Source of the DNA: Prosopocoilus inquinatus
Taxonomy: Eukaryota; Arthropoda; Insecta; Coleoptera; Lucanidae
Direction of reading: 5' to 3'
Assembly: GCA_036172665.1 (NCBI GenBank)
Contig: CM069873.1
Coordinates: 33,656,001 to 33,720,000 of the forward strand
Length of the DNA: 64,000 nucleotides
In this document: positions 27,201 to 38,200 of the stretch, one piece after another
Position numbering within the stretch: the first letter of the stretch is position 1
Layout: the number at the start of each line of letters is the position of its first letter
The notes under the pieces: generated by a model
What the model was told of the DNA's origin: nothing
What the model saw: only the letters and a program-made list of their open reading frames with translations
The model's database searches: none
Program-made: the position numbers and the translations under genes

Positions 27201-30200
27201 ATTAGCGTTGTTCCTGTGACGTATCTAATCGATCCTTACTCATCTATCATGTTATTTGACGTTTGGATGGACTCCAGTAACTCTGATGTGAGATACAAAG
27301 TTCTAGGACGCAGCAGAAGCTGGAAATAGTTTTAAACGAAACAACACGTATTAGCGTTGTTCCTGTGATGTATCCAATCGATCCTTACTCATCTATCATG
27401 TTATTTGACGTTTGGATGGACTCCAGTAACTCTGATGTGAGATACGAAATTTTCGGACGCAGCAGAAGCTGGAAATAGCTTTAAATGAAACAACACGCAT
27501 TAGCGTTGTTCCTGTGCTGTATCTAATCGATCCTTACTCATCTATCATGTTATTTGACGTTTGGATGGACTCCAGTAACTCTGATGTGAGATACAAAGTT
27601 CTCGGACGCAGCAGAAGCTGGAAATAGTTTTGAACGAAACAACACGTATTAGCGTTGTTCCTGTGATGTATCTAATCGATCCTTACTCATCTATCATGTT
27701 ATTTGACGTTTGGATGGACTCCAGTAACTCTGATGTGAGATACAAAGTTCTCGGACGCAGCAGAAGCTGGAAATAGTTTTGAACGAAACAACACGTATTA
27801 GCGTTGTTCCTGTGATGTATCTAATCGATCCTTACTCATCTATCATGTTATTTGACGTTTGGATGGACTCCAGTAACTCTGATGTGAGATACAATGTTTT
27901 CGGACGCAGCAGAAGCTGGAAATAGTTTTGAACGAAACAACACGCATTAGCGTTGTTCCTGTGATGTATCTAATCGATCCTTACTCATCTATCATGTTAT
28001 TTGACGTTTGGATGGACTCCAGTAACTCTGATGTGAGATACAAAGTTCTCGGACGCAGCAGAAGCTGGAAATAGTTTTGAACGAAACAACACGTATTAGC
28101 GTTGTTCCTGTGATGTATCTAATCGATCCTTACTCATCTATCATGTTATTTGACGTTTGGATGGACTCCAGTAACTCTGATGTGAGATACGAAATTTTCG
28201 GACGCAGCAGAAGCTGGAAATAATTTTAAATGAAACAACAAGCATTAGCGTTGTTCCTGTGCTGTGTCTAATCGATCCTTACTCATCTATCATGTTATTT
28301 GACGTTTGGATGGACTCCAGTAACTCTGATGTGAGATACAAAGTTCTCGGACGCAGCAGAAGCTGGAAATAGTTTTGAACGAAACAACACGTATTAGCGT
28401 TGTTCCTGTGATGTATCTAATCGATCCTTACTCATCTATCATGTTATTTGACGTTTGGATGGACTCCAGTAACTCTGATGTGAGATACAAAGTTCTCGGA
28501 CGCAGCAGAAGCTGGAAATAGTTTTGAACGAAACAACACGTATTAGCGTTGTTCCTGTGATGTATCTAATCGATCCTTACTCATCTATCATGTTATTTGA
28601 CGTTTGGATGGACTCCAGTAACTCTGATGTGAGATACAAAGTTTTCGGACGCAGCAGAAGCTGGAAATAGTTTTAAACGAAACAACACGCATTAGCGTTG
28701 TTCCTGTGATGTATCTAATCGATCCTTACTCATCTATCATGTTATTTGACGTTTGGATGGACTCCAGTATCTCTGATGTGAGATACAAAGTTCTCGGACG
28801 CAGCAGAAGCTGGAAATAGTTTTGAACGAAACAACACGTATTAGCGTTGTTCCTGTGATGTATCTAATCGATTCTTACTCATCTATCATGTTATTTGACG
28901 TTTGGATGGACTCCAGTAACTCTGATGTGAGATACAAAGTTCTCGGACGCAGCAGAAGCTGGAAATAGTTTTGAACGAAACAACACGTATTAGCGTTGTT
29001 CCTGTGATGTATCTAATCGATCCTTACTCATCTATCATGTTATTTGACGTTTGGATGGACTCCAGTAACTCTGATGTGAGATACAAAGTTCTCGGACGCA
29101 GCAGAAGCTGGAAATAGTTTTAAATGAAACAACACGCATTAGCGTTGTTCCTGTGCTGTATCTAATCGATCCTTACTCATCTATCATGTTATTTGACGTT
29201 TGGATGGACTCCAGTAACTCTGATGTGAGATACAAAGTTCTCGGACGCAGCAGAAGCTGGAAATAGTTTTGAACGAAACAACACGTATTAGCGTTGTTCC
29301 TGTGATGTATCTAATCGATCCTTACTCATCTATCATGTTATTTGACGTTTGGATGGACTCCAGTAACTCTGATGTGAGATACGAAATTTTCGGACGCAGC
29401 AGAAGCTGGAAATAGTTTTAAATGAAACAACAAGCATTAGGGTTGTTCCTGTGCTGTATCTAATTGATCCTTACTCATCTATCATGTTATTTGACGTTTG
29501 GATGGACTCCAGTAACTCTGATGTGAGATACAATGTTCTCTGACGCAGCAGAAGCTGGAAATAGTTTTGAACGAAACAACACGTATTAGCGTTGTTCCTG
29601 TGATGTATCTAATCGATTCTTACTCATCTATCATGTTATTTGACGTTTGGATGGACTCCAGTAACTCTGATGTGAGATACGAAATTTTCGGACGCAGCAG
29701 AAGCTGGAAATAGTTTTAAATGAAACAACACGCATTACCGTTGTTCCTGTGCTGTATCTAATCGATCTTTACTTATCTATCATGTTACTTGACGTTTCGA
29801 TGGACTCCAGTAACTCTGATGTGAGATACGACGTATTCGGACGCAGCAGAAGCTGGAAATAGTTTTAAACGAAACAACACGTATTAGCGTTGTTCCTGTG
29901 ATGAATGTAATCGATATTTATTCATCTATCATGTTATTTGACGTTTGGATGGGCTCCAGTAACTCTGAAGTGAGATACGAAGTTCTCGGACGCAGCTGAA
30001 GCTGGAAATAGTTTTAAATGAAACAACACGCATTATCGTTGTTCCTGTGATGTATCTAATCGATCCTTACTCATCTATCATGTTATTTGACGTTTCGATG
30101 GACTCCAGTAACTCTAATGTAAGATACGAAATTTTCGGACGCAGCAGAAGCTGGAAATAGTTTTAAACGAAACAACACGCATTAGCGTTGTTCCTGTGAT

Positions 30201-31582
30201 GTATCTAATCGATCCTTACTCATCTATCATGTTATTTGGCGTTTCGATGGACTCCAGTAACTTTGATGTGAGATACGAAGTTCTCGGGCGCAGCAGAAGC
30301 TGGAAATAGTTTTGAACGAAACAACACGTATTAGCGTTGTTCCTGTGATGTATCTAATCGATCCTTACTCATCTATCATGTTATTTGACGTTTGGATGGA
30401 CTCCAGTAACTCTGATGTGAGATACGAAATTTTCGGACGCAGCAGAAGCTGGAAATAGTTTTAAATGAAACAACAAGCATTAGCGTTGTTCCTGTGCTGT
30501 ATCTAATCGATCCTTACTCATCTATCATGTTATTTGACGTTTGGATGGACTCCAGTAACTCTGATGTGAGATACAATGTTCTCGGTCGCAGCAGAAGCTG
30601 GAAATAGTTTTGAACGAAACAACACGTATTAGCGTTGTTCCTGTGATGTATCTAATCGATCCTTACTCATCAATCATGTTATTTGACGTTTGGATGGACT
30701 CCAGTAACTCTGATGTGAGATACAAAGTTCTCGGACGCAGCAGAAGCTGGAAATAGTTTTGAACGAAACAACACGTATTAGCGTTGTTCCTGTGATGTAT
30801 CTAATCGATCCTTACTCATCTATCATGTTATTTGACGTTTGGATGGACTCCAGTAACTCTGATGTGAGATACAAAGTTTTCGGACGCAGCAGAAGCTGGA
30901 AATTTTTCGGACGCAGCAGAAGCTGGAAATAGTTTTGAACGAAACAACACGTATTAGCGTTGTTCCTGTGATGTATCTAATCGATCCTTACTTAGCTACT
31001 ATGTTATTTGACGTTTCGATGGACTCCAATAACTCTGATGTGAGATACAAAGTTTTCGGACGCAGCAGAAGCTGGAAATAGTTTTAAACGAAACAACACG
31101 CATTCGCGTTGTTCCTGTGATGTATCTAATCGATCCTTACTCATCTATCATTTTATTTGACGTTTGGATGGACTACAGTAACTCTGATGTGAGATACAAA
31201 GTTTACGGACGCAGCAGAAGCTGGAAATAGTTTTAAACGAAACAACACGCATTACCGTTGTTCCTGTGATGTATCTAATCGATCCTTACTCATCTATCAT
31301 GTTATTTGGCGTTTCGATGGACTCCAGTAACTCTGATGTGAGATACAAAGTTCTCGGACGCAGCTGAAGCTAGAAATAGTTTTAAACGAAACAACACGCA
31401 TTAGCGTTGTTCCTGTGATGTATTTAATCGATCCTTACTCATCTATCATGTTATTTGACGTTTCGATGGACTCCAGTAACTCTGATGTGAGATACAAAGT
31501 TCTCGGACGCAGCAGAAGCTGGAAATAGTTTTGAACGAAACAACACGTATTAGCGTTGTTCCTGTGATGTATCTAATCGATC

Positions 31583-33904
31583 CTTACTCATCTCTCATGT
31601 TATTTGACGTTTGGATGGACTCCAGTAACTCTGATGTGAGATACAAAGTTCTCGGACGCAGCAGAAGCTGGAAATAGTTTTAAATGAAACAACACGCATT
31701 AGCGTTGTTCCTGTGCTGTATCTAATCGATCCTTACTCATCTATCATGTTATTTGACGTTTGGATGGACTCCAGTAACTCTGATGTGAGATACAAAGTTC
31801 TCGGACGCAGCAGAAGCTGGAAATAGTTTTGAACGAAACAACACGTATTAGCGTTGTTCCTGTGATGTATCTAATCGATCCTTACTCATCTATCATGTTA
31901 TTTGACGTTTGGATGGACTCCAGTAACTGATGTGAGATACAAAGTTCTCGGACGCAGCAGAAGCTGGAAATAGTTTTGAACGAAACAACACGTATTAGCG
32001 TTGTTCCTGTGATGTATCTAATCGATCCTTACTCATCTATCATGTTATTTGACGTTTGGATGGACTCCAGTAACTCTGATGTGAGATACAAAGTTTTCGG
32101 ACGCAGCAGAAGCTGGAAATAGTTTTAAACGAAACAACACGCATTAGCGTTGTTCCTGTGATGTATCTAATCGATCCTTACTCATCTATCATGTTATTTG
32201 ACGTTTGGATGGACTCCAGTAACTCTGATGTGAGATACAATGTTCTCGGACGCAGCAGAAGCTGGAAATAGTTTTGAACGAAACAACACGTATTAGCGTT
32301 GTTCCTGTGATGTATCTAATCGATTCTTACTCATCTATCATGTTATTTGACGTTTGGATGGACTCCAGTAACTCTGATGTGAGATACGAAATTTTCGGAC
32401 GCAGCAGAAGCTGGAAATAGTTTTAAATGAAACAACACGCATTACCGTTGTTCCTGTGCTGTATCTAATCGATCTTTACTTATCTATCATGTTATTTGAC
32501 GTTTCGATGGACTCCAGTAACTCTGATGTGAGATACGACGTATTCGGACGCAGCAGAAGCTGGAAATAGTTTTAAACGAAACAACACGTATTAGCGTTGT
32601 TCCTGTGATGAATGTAATCGATATTTACTCATCTATCATGTTATTTGACGTTTGGATGGGCTCCAGTAACTCTGAAGTGAGATACGAAGTTCTCGGACGC
32701 AGCTGAAGCTGGAAATAGTTTTAAATGAAACAACACGCATTATCGTTGTTCCTGTGATGTATCTAATCGATCCTTACTCATCTATCATGTTATTTGACGT
32801 TTCGATGGACTCCAGTAACTCTAATGTAAGATACGAAATTTTCGGACGCAGCAGAAGCTGGAAATAGTTTTAAACGAAACAACACGCATTAGCGTTGTTC
32901 CTGTGATGTATCTAATCGATCCTTACTCATCTATCATGTTATTTGGCGTTTCGATGGACTCCAGTAACTTTGATGTGAGATACAAAGTTCTCGGACGCAG
33001 CAGAAGCTGGAAATAGTTTTGAACGAAACAACACGTATTAGCGTTGTTCCTGTGATGTATCTAATCGATCCTTACTCATCTATCATGTTATTTGACGTTT
33101 GGATGGACTCCAGTAACTCTGATGTGAGATACAAAGTTTTCGGACGCAGCAGAAGCTGGAAATTTTTCGGACGCAGCAGAAGCTGGAAATAGTTTTGAAC
33201 GAAACAACACGTATTAGCGTTGTTCCTGTGATGTATCTAATCGATCCTTACTTAGCTACTATGTTATTTGACGTTTCGATGGACTCCAATATCTCTGATA
33301 TGAGATACAAAGTTTTCGGACGCAGCAGAAGCTGGAAATAGTTTTAAACGAAACAACACGCATTCGCGTTGTTCCTGCGATGTATCTAATCGATCCTTAC
33401 TCATCTATCATTTTATTTGACGTTTGGATGGACTACAGTAACTCTGATGTGAGATACAAAGTTTACGGACGCAGCAGAAGCTGGAAATAGTTTTAAACGA
33501 AACAACACGCATTACCGTTGTTCCTGTGATGTATCTAATCGATCCTTACTCATCTATCATGTTATTTGGCGTTTCGATGGACTCCAGTAACTCTGATGTG
33601 AGATACAAAGTTCTCGGACGCAGCTGAAGCTAGAAATAGTTTTAAACGAAACAACACGCATTAGCGTTGTTCCTGTGATGTATTTAATCGATCCTTACTC
33701 ATCTATCATGTTATTTGACGTTTCGATGGACTCCAGTAACTCTGATGTGAGATACAAAGTTCTCGGACGCAGCAGAAGCTGGAAATACTTTTAAACGAAA
33801 CAACACGCATTAGCGTTGTTCTTGTGATGTATCTAATCGATCCTTACTCATCTATCATGTTATTTGACGTTTCGATGGACTCCAGTAACTCTATTGTGAG
33901 ATAC
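31583..33904. repeat. Satellite segment preceding LINE copy A; third partial module
   Basis: Monomers here repeat part of the preceding 6.7-kb unit. The marker cgacgtattc at 32536 corresponds to 29829, offset 2707 bp. That is 18 monomers plus the 27-bp duplication minus a 2-bp deletion near 31929 (cagtaactgatg in place of cagtaactctgatg). The LINE is absent from the earlier copies of the module. The last monomer carries the variant ctctattgtgagatac and is interrupted by the LINE. Confidence 0.8.
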
Positions 33905-33905
33905 T

Positions 33906-34898
33906 AACCGCAGTCAAGTTATTTCTTTAACGTCGGAACATGATGGTCTAATAAAGACTCATCAGTCCTCAAATGTACCCATTCACCGAGGTGTTCCACA
34001 GGGATCCATTCTAGGCCCAACATTGTTTTTGACTTATGTCAATGATTTACCAGTATCAGTAACTTCAGGTCATATCTCTCAATATGCGGACGATACAAAT
34101 GTAATAATTGCTGACAGATCAGTCGCTGAAATTTCTAATACCAGTACTGAAGTTGTATATAACATGAATAAATGGTGTGCGGACAATAATCTTCTACTGA
34201 ATCTGAAAAAAACGAATTTGGTAATATTCAAAAATCATATACCTGACTACAGCATTTTAGTTAAACATGACAGCAAATCTTTGCCACTTACAAATAATGT
34301 TGAATTTTTGGGTCTTCAGGTTGACTCCAGGCTCGATTGGGACCTACATTGTAAATTGAGCAAGAAATTGTGTTCTGCTTTTTTTGCTATAAATAATCTC
34401 AGATTTAATGTGGGAACAATTTCACTAAAAACTTTTTACTTTGCCTATGTCGAGTCGAGGCTACGGTATGGCTTAATGTTCTGGGGCTCATGCAGTCACT
34501 TCACGAATTTATTTGTGCTGCAAAAAAGAATTGTTAGAGTTATGTGTGGAGCTCCGATGAATACTCCATGCAGACCATTATTTAAACAATTAGGGATATT
34601 ACCATTAGCTAGCTTATATATTTTAGAATTAGCTGTTTTCGTAAAACAGCATGCGCATCTGTATACTCGGAATTCTGATATGTATATGAGTATGAGCACT
34701 AGACACTGCAATGATATCTGCATCCCCAATCACAAATCAACACTATATCAACGTGGTGCTCATTACAGAGCCATAAAAGTATTCAATGCACTACCTAGCG
34801 ATATTAAAAATGTTAGTTTAAAGCAATTCAAAACTTTAACTAAAACTTATTTGCTTTCTAAAAACTTTTACCACATAAATGAATTCATTACTACGTAA
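33906..34898 (+). pseudogene. Reverse transcriptase, C-terminal fragment (LINE ORF2), copy A
   Basis: There are 330 sense codons and a TAA stop, open from the truncation point. No true start exists: the frame simply enters from the satellite, and TTG at 34023 is internal. Numbering from the asparagine at 33906, GVPQGSILGP lies at 29-38 and FLTYVNDLP at 41-49. The catalytic YADD lies at 60-63 within YADDTN, LNLKKT at 98-103 and FLGLQVD at 134-140. The C-terminal region then follows with LRYG at 186-189 and LQKR at 205-208. In intact elements this enzyme copies element RNA into a nicked target. Here the finger region and upstream endonuclease are absent, so the fragment cannot support its own movement. 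The reading frame is undamaged, which suggests a recent insertion. Codon use and base composition differ clearly from the satellite. Confidence 0.92.
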
Positions 34899-35233
34899 CC
34901 TCAACCGTAACCTTTGCTTCGGCGACTAACTCCACTAACTTCTGCAAACCCATAATGTTCATTTTTGTATTTGCTACATACGTACCTTCTTTACCTCTGT
35001 TTTTAAATATATATTTTTTTTTTGTTGTTTCATGTTTATCTGCAAATATATGTTTTGTTTCATGTTTATCTGCAGTCGCATTGACGTCACGTTTTCTCTC
35101 AATTTCTATTTTACCGACAATGTAATGCTTGTTACGTAATTTTATTTGTATTTTTCAGATTTACATATATTTGTTATATTTATATTGATACTATCTTTGT
35201 ATTTGACAATGTCCATATCTGTTGATAAGCGAC
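34899..35233 (+). other. LINE copy A 3' untranslated region
   Basis: AT-rich sequence between the reverse-transcriptase stop and the tail, with no open frame of interest. It contains a run of ten T (35014-35023) and an 18-bp direct repeat beginning gtttcatgtttatctgca at 35027-35044 and 35057-35074. It ends in gataagcgac immediately before the tail. In LINEs of this type the 3' end is what the element's own enzyme recognises; whether this direct repeat is part of that signal is unknown. Confidence 0.8.
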
Positions 35234-35235
35234 AA

Positions 35236-35270
<35 letters not shown>

Positions 35271-35272
35271 AT
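35234..35272 (+). repeat. (AAAT)n tail of LINE copy A
   Basis: About 39 bp of tetranucleotide repeat starting aataaataaat, containing overlapping AATAAA polyadenylation-signal matches. A short tandem repeat in place of pure poly(A) is typical of several non-LTR clades. The final bases overlap the possible atac target-site duplication. Copy B has the same tail length, although such tails usually mutate fast, which supports a recent common origin. Confidence 0.9.
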
Positions 35273-38200
35273 ACGAAATTTTCGGACGCAGCAGAAGCTG
35301 GAAATAGTTTTAAACGAAGCAACACGTATTAGCGTTGTTCCTGTGATGTATCTAATCGATCCTTACTTATCTATCATGTTATTTGACGTTTGGATGGTCT
35401 CCAGTAACTCTGATGTGAGATACAAAGTTCTCGGACGCAGCTGAAGCTAGAAATAGTTTTAAACGAAACAACACGCATTAGCGTTGTTCCTGTGATGTAT
35501 TTAATCGATCCTTACTCATCTATCATGTTATTTGACGTTTCGATGGACTCCAGTAACTCTATTGTGAGATACGAAATTTTCGGACGCAGCAGAAGCTGGA
35601 AATAGTTTTAAACGAAACAACACGCATTAGCATTGTTCCTGTGATGTATCTAATCGATCCTTACTCATCTATAATGTTATTTGGCGTTTCGATGGACTCC
35701 AGTAACTTTGATGGGAGATACGAAGTTCTCGGACGCAGCTGAAGCTGGAAATAGTTTTAAATGAAACAACACGTATTAGCGTTGTTCCTGTGATGTATCT
35801 AATCGATTCTTACTCATCTATCATGTTATTTGACGTTTGGATGGACTCCAGTAACTCTGATGTGAGATACAAAGTATTCGGACGCAGCAGAAGCTCGAGA
35901 TAGTTTTAAACGATACAACACGCATTAGCGTTGTTCCTGTGATGTATCTAATCGATCCTTACTCATCTATCATGTTATTTGGCGTTTCGATGGACTCCAG
36001 TAACTCTGATGTGAGATACAAAGTTTTCGGACGCAGCAGAAGCTGGAAATAGTTTTAAACGAAACAACACGCATTAGCGTTGTTCCTGTGATGTATCTAA
36101 TCGATCCTTACTCATCTATCATGTTATTTGACGTTTCGATGGACTCTAGTAACTCTGATGTGAGATACGAAGTTTTTGGACGCAGCAGGAGCTGGAAATA
36201 GTTTTAAACGAAACAACACGTATTAGCGTTGTTCCTGTGATGTATCTAATCGATACTTATTTATCTATCATGTTATTTGACGTTTCGATGGACTCTAGTA
36301 ACTCTGATGTGACATACGAAGTTTTTGGGCGCAGCAGGAGCTGGAAATAGTTTTAAAAGAAGCAACACGTATTAGCGTTGTTCCTGTGATGTATCGAATC
36401 GATCCTTACTTATCTATCATGTTATTTGACGTTTGGATGGTCTCCAGTAACTCTGATGTGAGATACAAAGTTCTCGGACGCAGCTGAAGCTAGAAATAGT
36501 TTTAAACGAAACAACACGCATTAGCGTTGTTCCTGTGATGTATTTAATCGATCCTTACTCATCTGTCATGTTATTTGACGTTTCGATGGACTCTAGTAAC
36601 TCTGATGTGAGATACGAAGTTTTTGGACGCAGCAGGAGCTGGAAATAGTTTTAAACGAAACAACACGTACTAGCGTTGTTCCTGTAATGTATCAAACTGA
36701 TCTTTACTATCTATCAAGTTATTCGACGTTTCGATGGACTCCAGTAACTCTGATGTGAGATACAAAGTTCTCGGACGCAGCAGAAGCTGGAAATAGTTTT
36801 AAATGAAACAACACGCATTAGCGTTGTTCCTGTGATGTATCTAATCGATCCTTACTCATCTATCATGTTATTTGACGTTTGGATGCACTCCGGTAACTTT
36901 GATTTGAGATACGAAGTTCTCGGGCGCAGCTGAAGCTAGAAATAGTTTTAAACGAAACAACACGCATTAGCGTTGTTCCTGTGACGTATCTAATCGATCC
37001 TTACTCATCTATCATGTTATTTGACGTTTGGATGGACTCCAGTAACCCTGATGTGAGAAACGAAGTTCTCGGACGCAGCAGAAGCTGGAAATAGTTTTAA
37101 ATGAAACAACACGCATTAGCGTTGTTCCTGTGATGTATCTAATCGATCCTTATTTATCTATCATGTTATTTGACGTTTCGATGGACTCTAGTAACTCTGA
37201 TGTGAGATACAAAGTTTTCGGACGCAGCAGAAGCTGGAAATAGTTTTAAATGAAACAACACGCATTAGCGTTGTTCCTGTGATGTATCTAATCGATCCTT
37301 ACTCATCTATCACGTTATTTGACGTTTAGATGGACTCCAGTAACTCTGATGTGAGATACAAAGTTTTTGGACGCAGCAGAAGCTGGAAATAGTTTTAAAT
37401 GAAACAACACGCATTAGCGTTGTTCCTGTGATGTATCTAATCGATCCTTACTCATCTATCATGTTATTTGACGTTTGGATGCACTCCGGTAACTTTGATT
37501 TGAGATACGAAGTTCTCGGGCGCAGCTGAAGCTAGAAATAGTTTTAAACGAAACAACACGCATTAGCGTTGTTCCTGTGACGTATCTAATCGATCCTTAC
37601 TCATCTATCATGTTATTTGACGTTTGGATGGACTCCAGTAACTCTGATGTGAGATACGAAGTTTTTGGACGCAGCAGGAGCTGGAAATAGTTTTAAACGA
37701 AACAACACGTACTAGCGTTGTTCCTGTGATGTATCTAATCGATCCTTATTTATCTATCATGTTATTTAACGTTTCGATGGACTCTAGTAACTCTGATGTG
37801 AGATACAAAGTTTTCGGACGCAGCAGAAGCTGGAAATAGTTTTAAATGAAACAACACGCATTAGCGTTGTTCCTGTGATGTATCTAATCGATCCTTACTC
37901 ATCTATCACGTTATTTGACGTTTAGATGGACTCCAGTAACTCTGATGTGAGATACAAAGTTTTCGGACGCAGCAGAAGCTGGAAATAGTTTTAAATGAAA
38001 CAACACGCATTAGCGTTGTTCCTGTGATGTATCTAATCGATCCTTACTCATCTATCACGTTATTTGACATTTAGATGGACTCCAGTAACTCTGATGTGAG
38101 ATACAAAGTTTTCAGACGCAGCAGAAGCTGGAAATAGTTTTAAATGAAACAACACGCATTAGCGTTGTTCCTGTGATGTATCTAATCGATCCTTACTCAT

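Larger units (their letters stand above)
18121..31582. repeat. Tandem segmental duplication, 6731-bp unit, two copies
   Basis: Rare variants recur at a constant 6731-bp offset: gatgtaagataag with its preceding actctaata at 18901 and 25632, cgacgtattc at 23098 and 29829, and the 27-bp internal duplication at 24177 and 30908. The length equals 45 monomers plus 27 bp minus 1 bp. The 27 bp is the internal duplication and the 1-bp loss is in the tttcgacgc monomer. Unit 1 runs from about 18121 to 24851 and unit 2 from about 24852 to 31582. The units are nearly identical. Differences I noticed include ctagtcg versus ctaatcg (about 23475), aaatttctc versus aaagttctc (about 21610) and aatcgatcc versus aatctatcc (second copy about 26187). 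Confidence 0.9.
1..33904. repeat. 149-bp satellite array, left segment (about 227 monomers)
   Basis: Uninterrupted head-to-tail copies of one monomer. Successive occurrences of the anchor atctaatcga fall at 1, 150, 299 and 448, giving a 149-bp period that persists through the segment. All copies share one orientation. Monomers differ by linked substitutions, for example cagcag versus cagctg before aagctgg, gtgatgtat versus gtgctgtat or gtgacgtat, and tttggatgg versus tttcgatgg, tttgaatgg or tttagatgg. These define subtypes whose order recurs at higher scales. A few monomers carry indels: 61-bp deletions at 5.5-13.2 kb, 2-bp deletions near 16090 and 31929, and 27-bp internal duplications at 24177, 30908 and 33168. 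No gene-like sequence is present. The array is already in progress at base 1, so its left edge lies outside the window. Confidence 0.98.
33905..35270 (+). mobile_element. 5'-truncated non-LTR retrotransposon (LINE-type), copy A
   Basis: A 1366-bp insertion interrupts a monomer. The left junction is gagatac followed by taaccgcag. On the right, monomer sequence resumes as atacgaaattttcgg directly after the tail. It holds the C-terminal part of an ORF2-type reverse transcriptase, a 3' untranslated region of about 335 bp and a (AAAT)n tail. Endonuclease, any ORF1 and the N-terminal half of the reverse transcriptase are missing, as in common dead-on-arrival LINE copies made by incomplete target-primed reverse transcription. 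A target-site duplication of at most 4 bp (atac) is visible and may be shorter, because it overlaps the tail. The motifs and C-terminal region fit the Jockey/CR1/I group found widely in insects; I do not assign a clade. Confidence 0.93.

Noticed and set aside
1..33904. CRISPR array
   Set aside because: The 149-bp period has no alternation of constant repeats with unique spacers; the whole period is repeated, and no cas-like genes are present.
34023..34025. TTG at this position as the true start of the reverse transcriptase
   Set aside because: The frame and recognisable RT motif GVPQGSILGP continue upstream to the truncation junction at 33905; the TTG is an internal leucine codon.
34496..34729. 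A 77-codon minus-strand open frame inside LINE copy A
   Set aside because: Antisense shadow of the reverse-transcriptase frame, conserved only because the LINE copy is duplicated; it has no motifs.
35234..35272. Telomeric repeat
   Set aside because: The short AAAT repeat is joined directly to the LINE 3' end and is its tail; no TTAGG- or TTAGGG-type repeat is seen.
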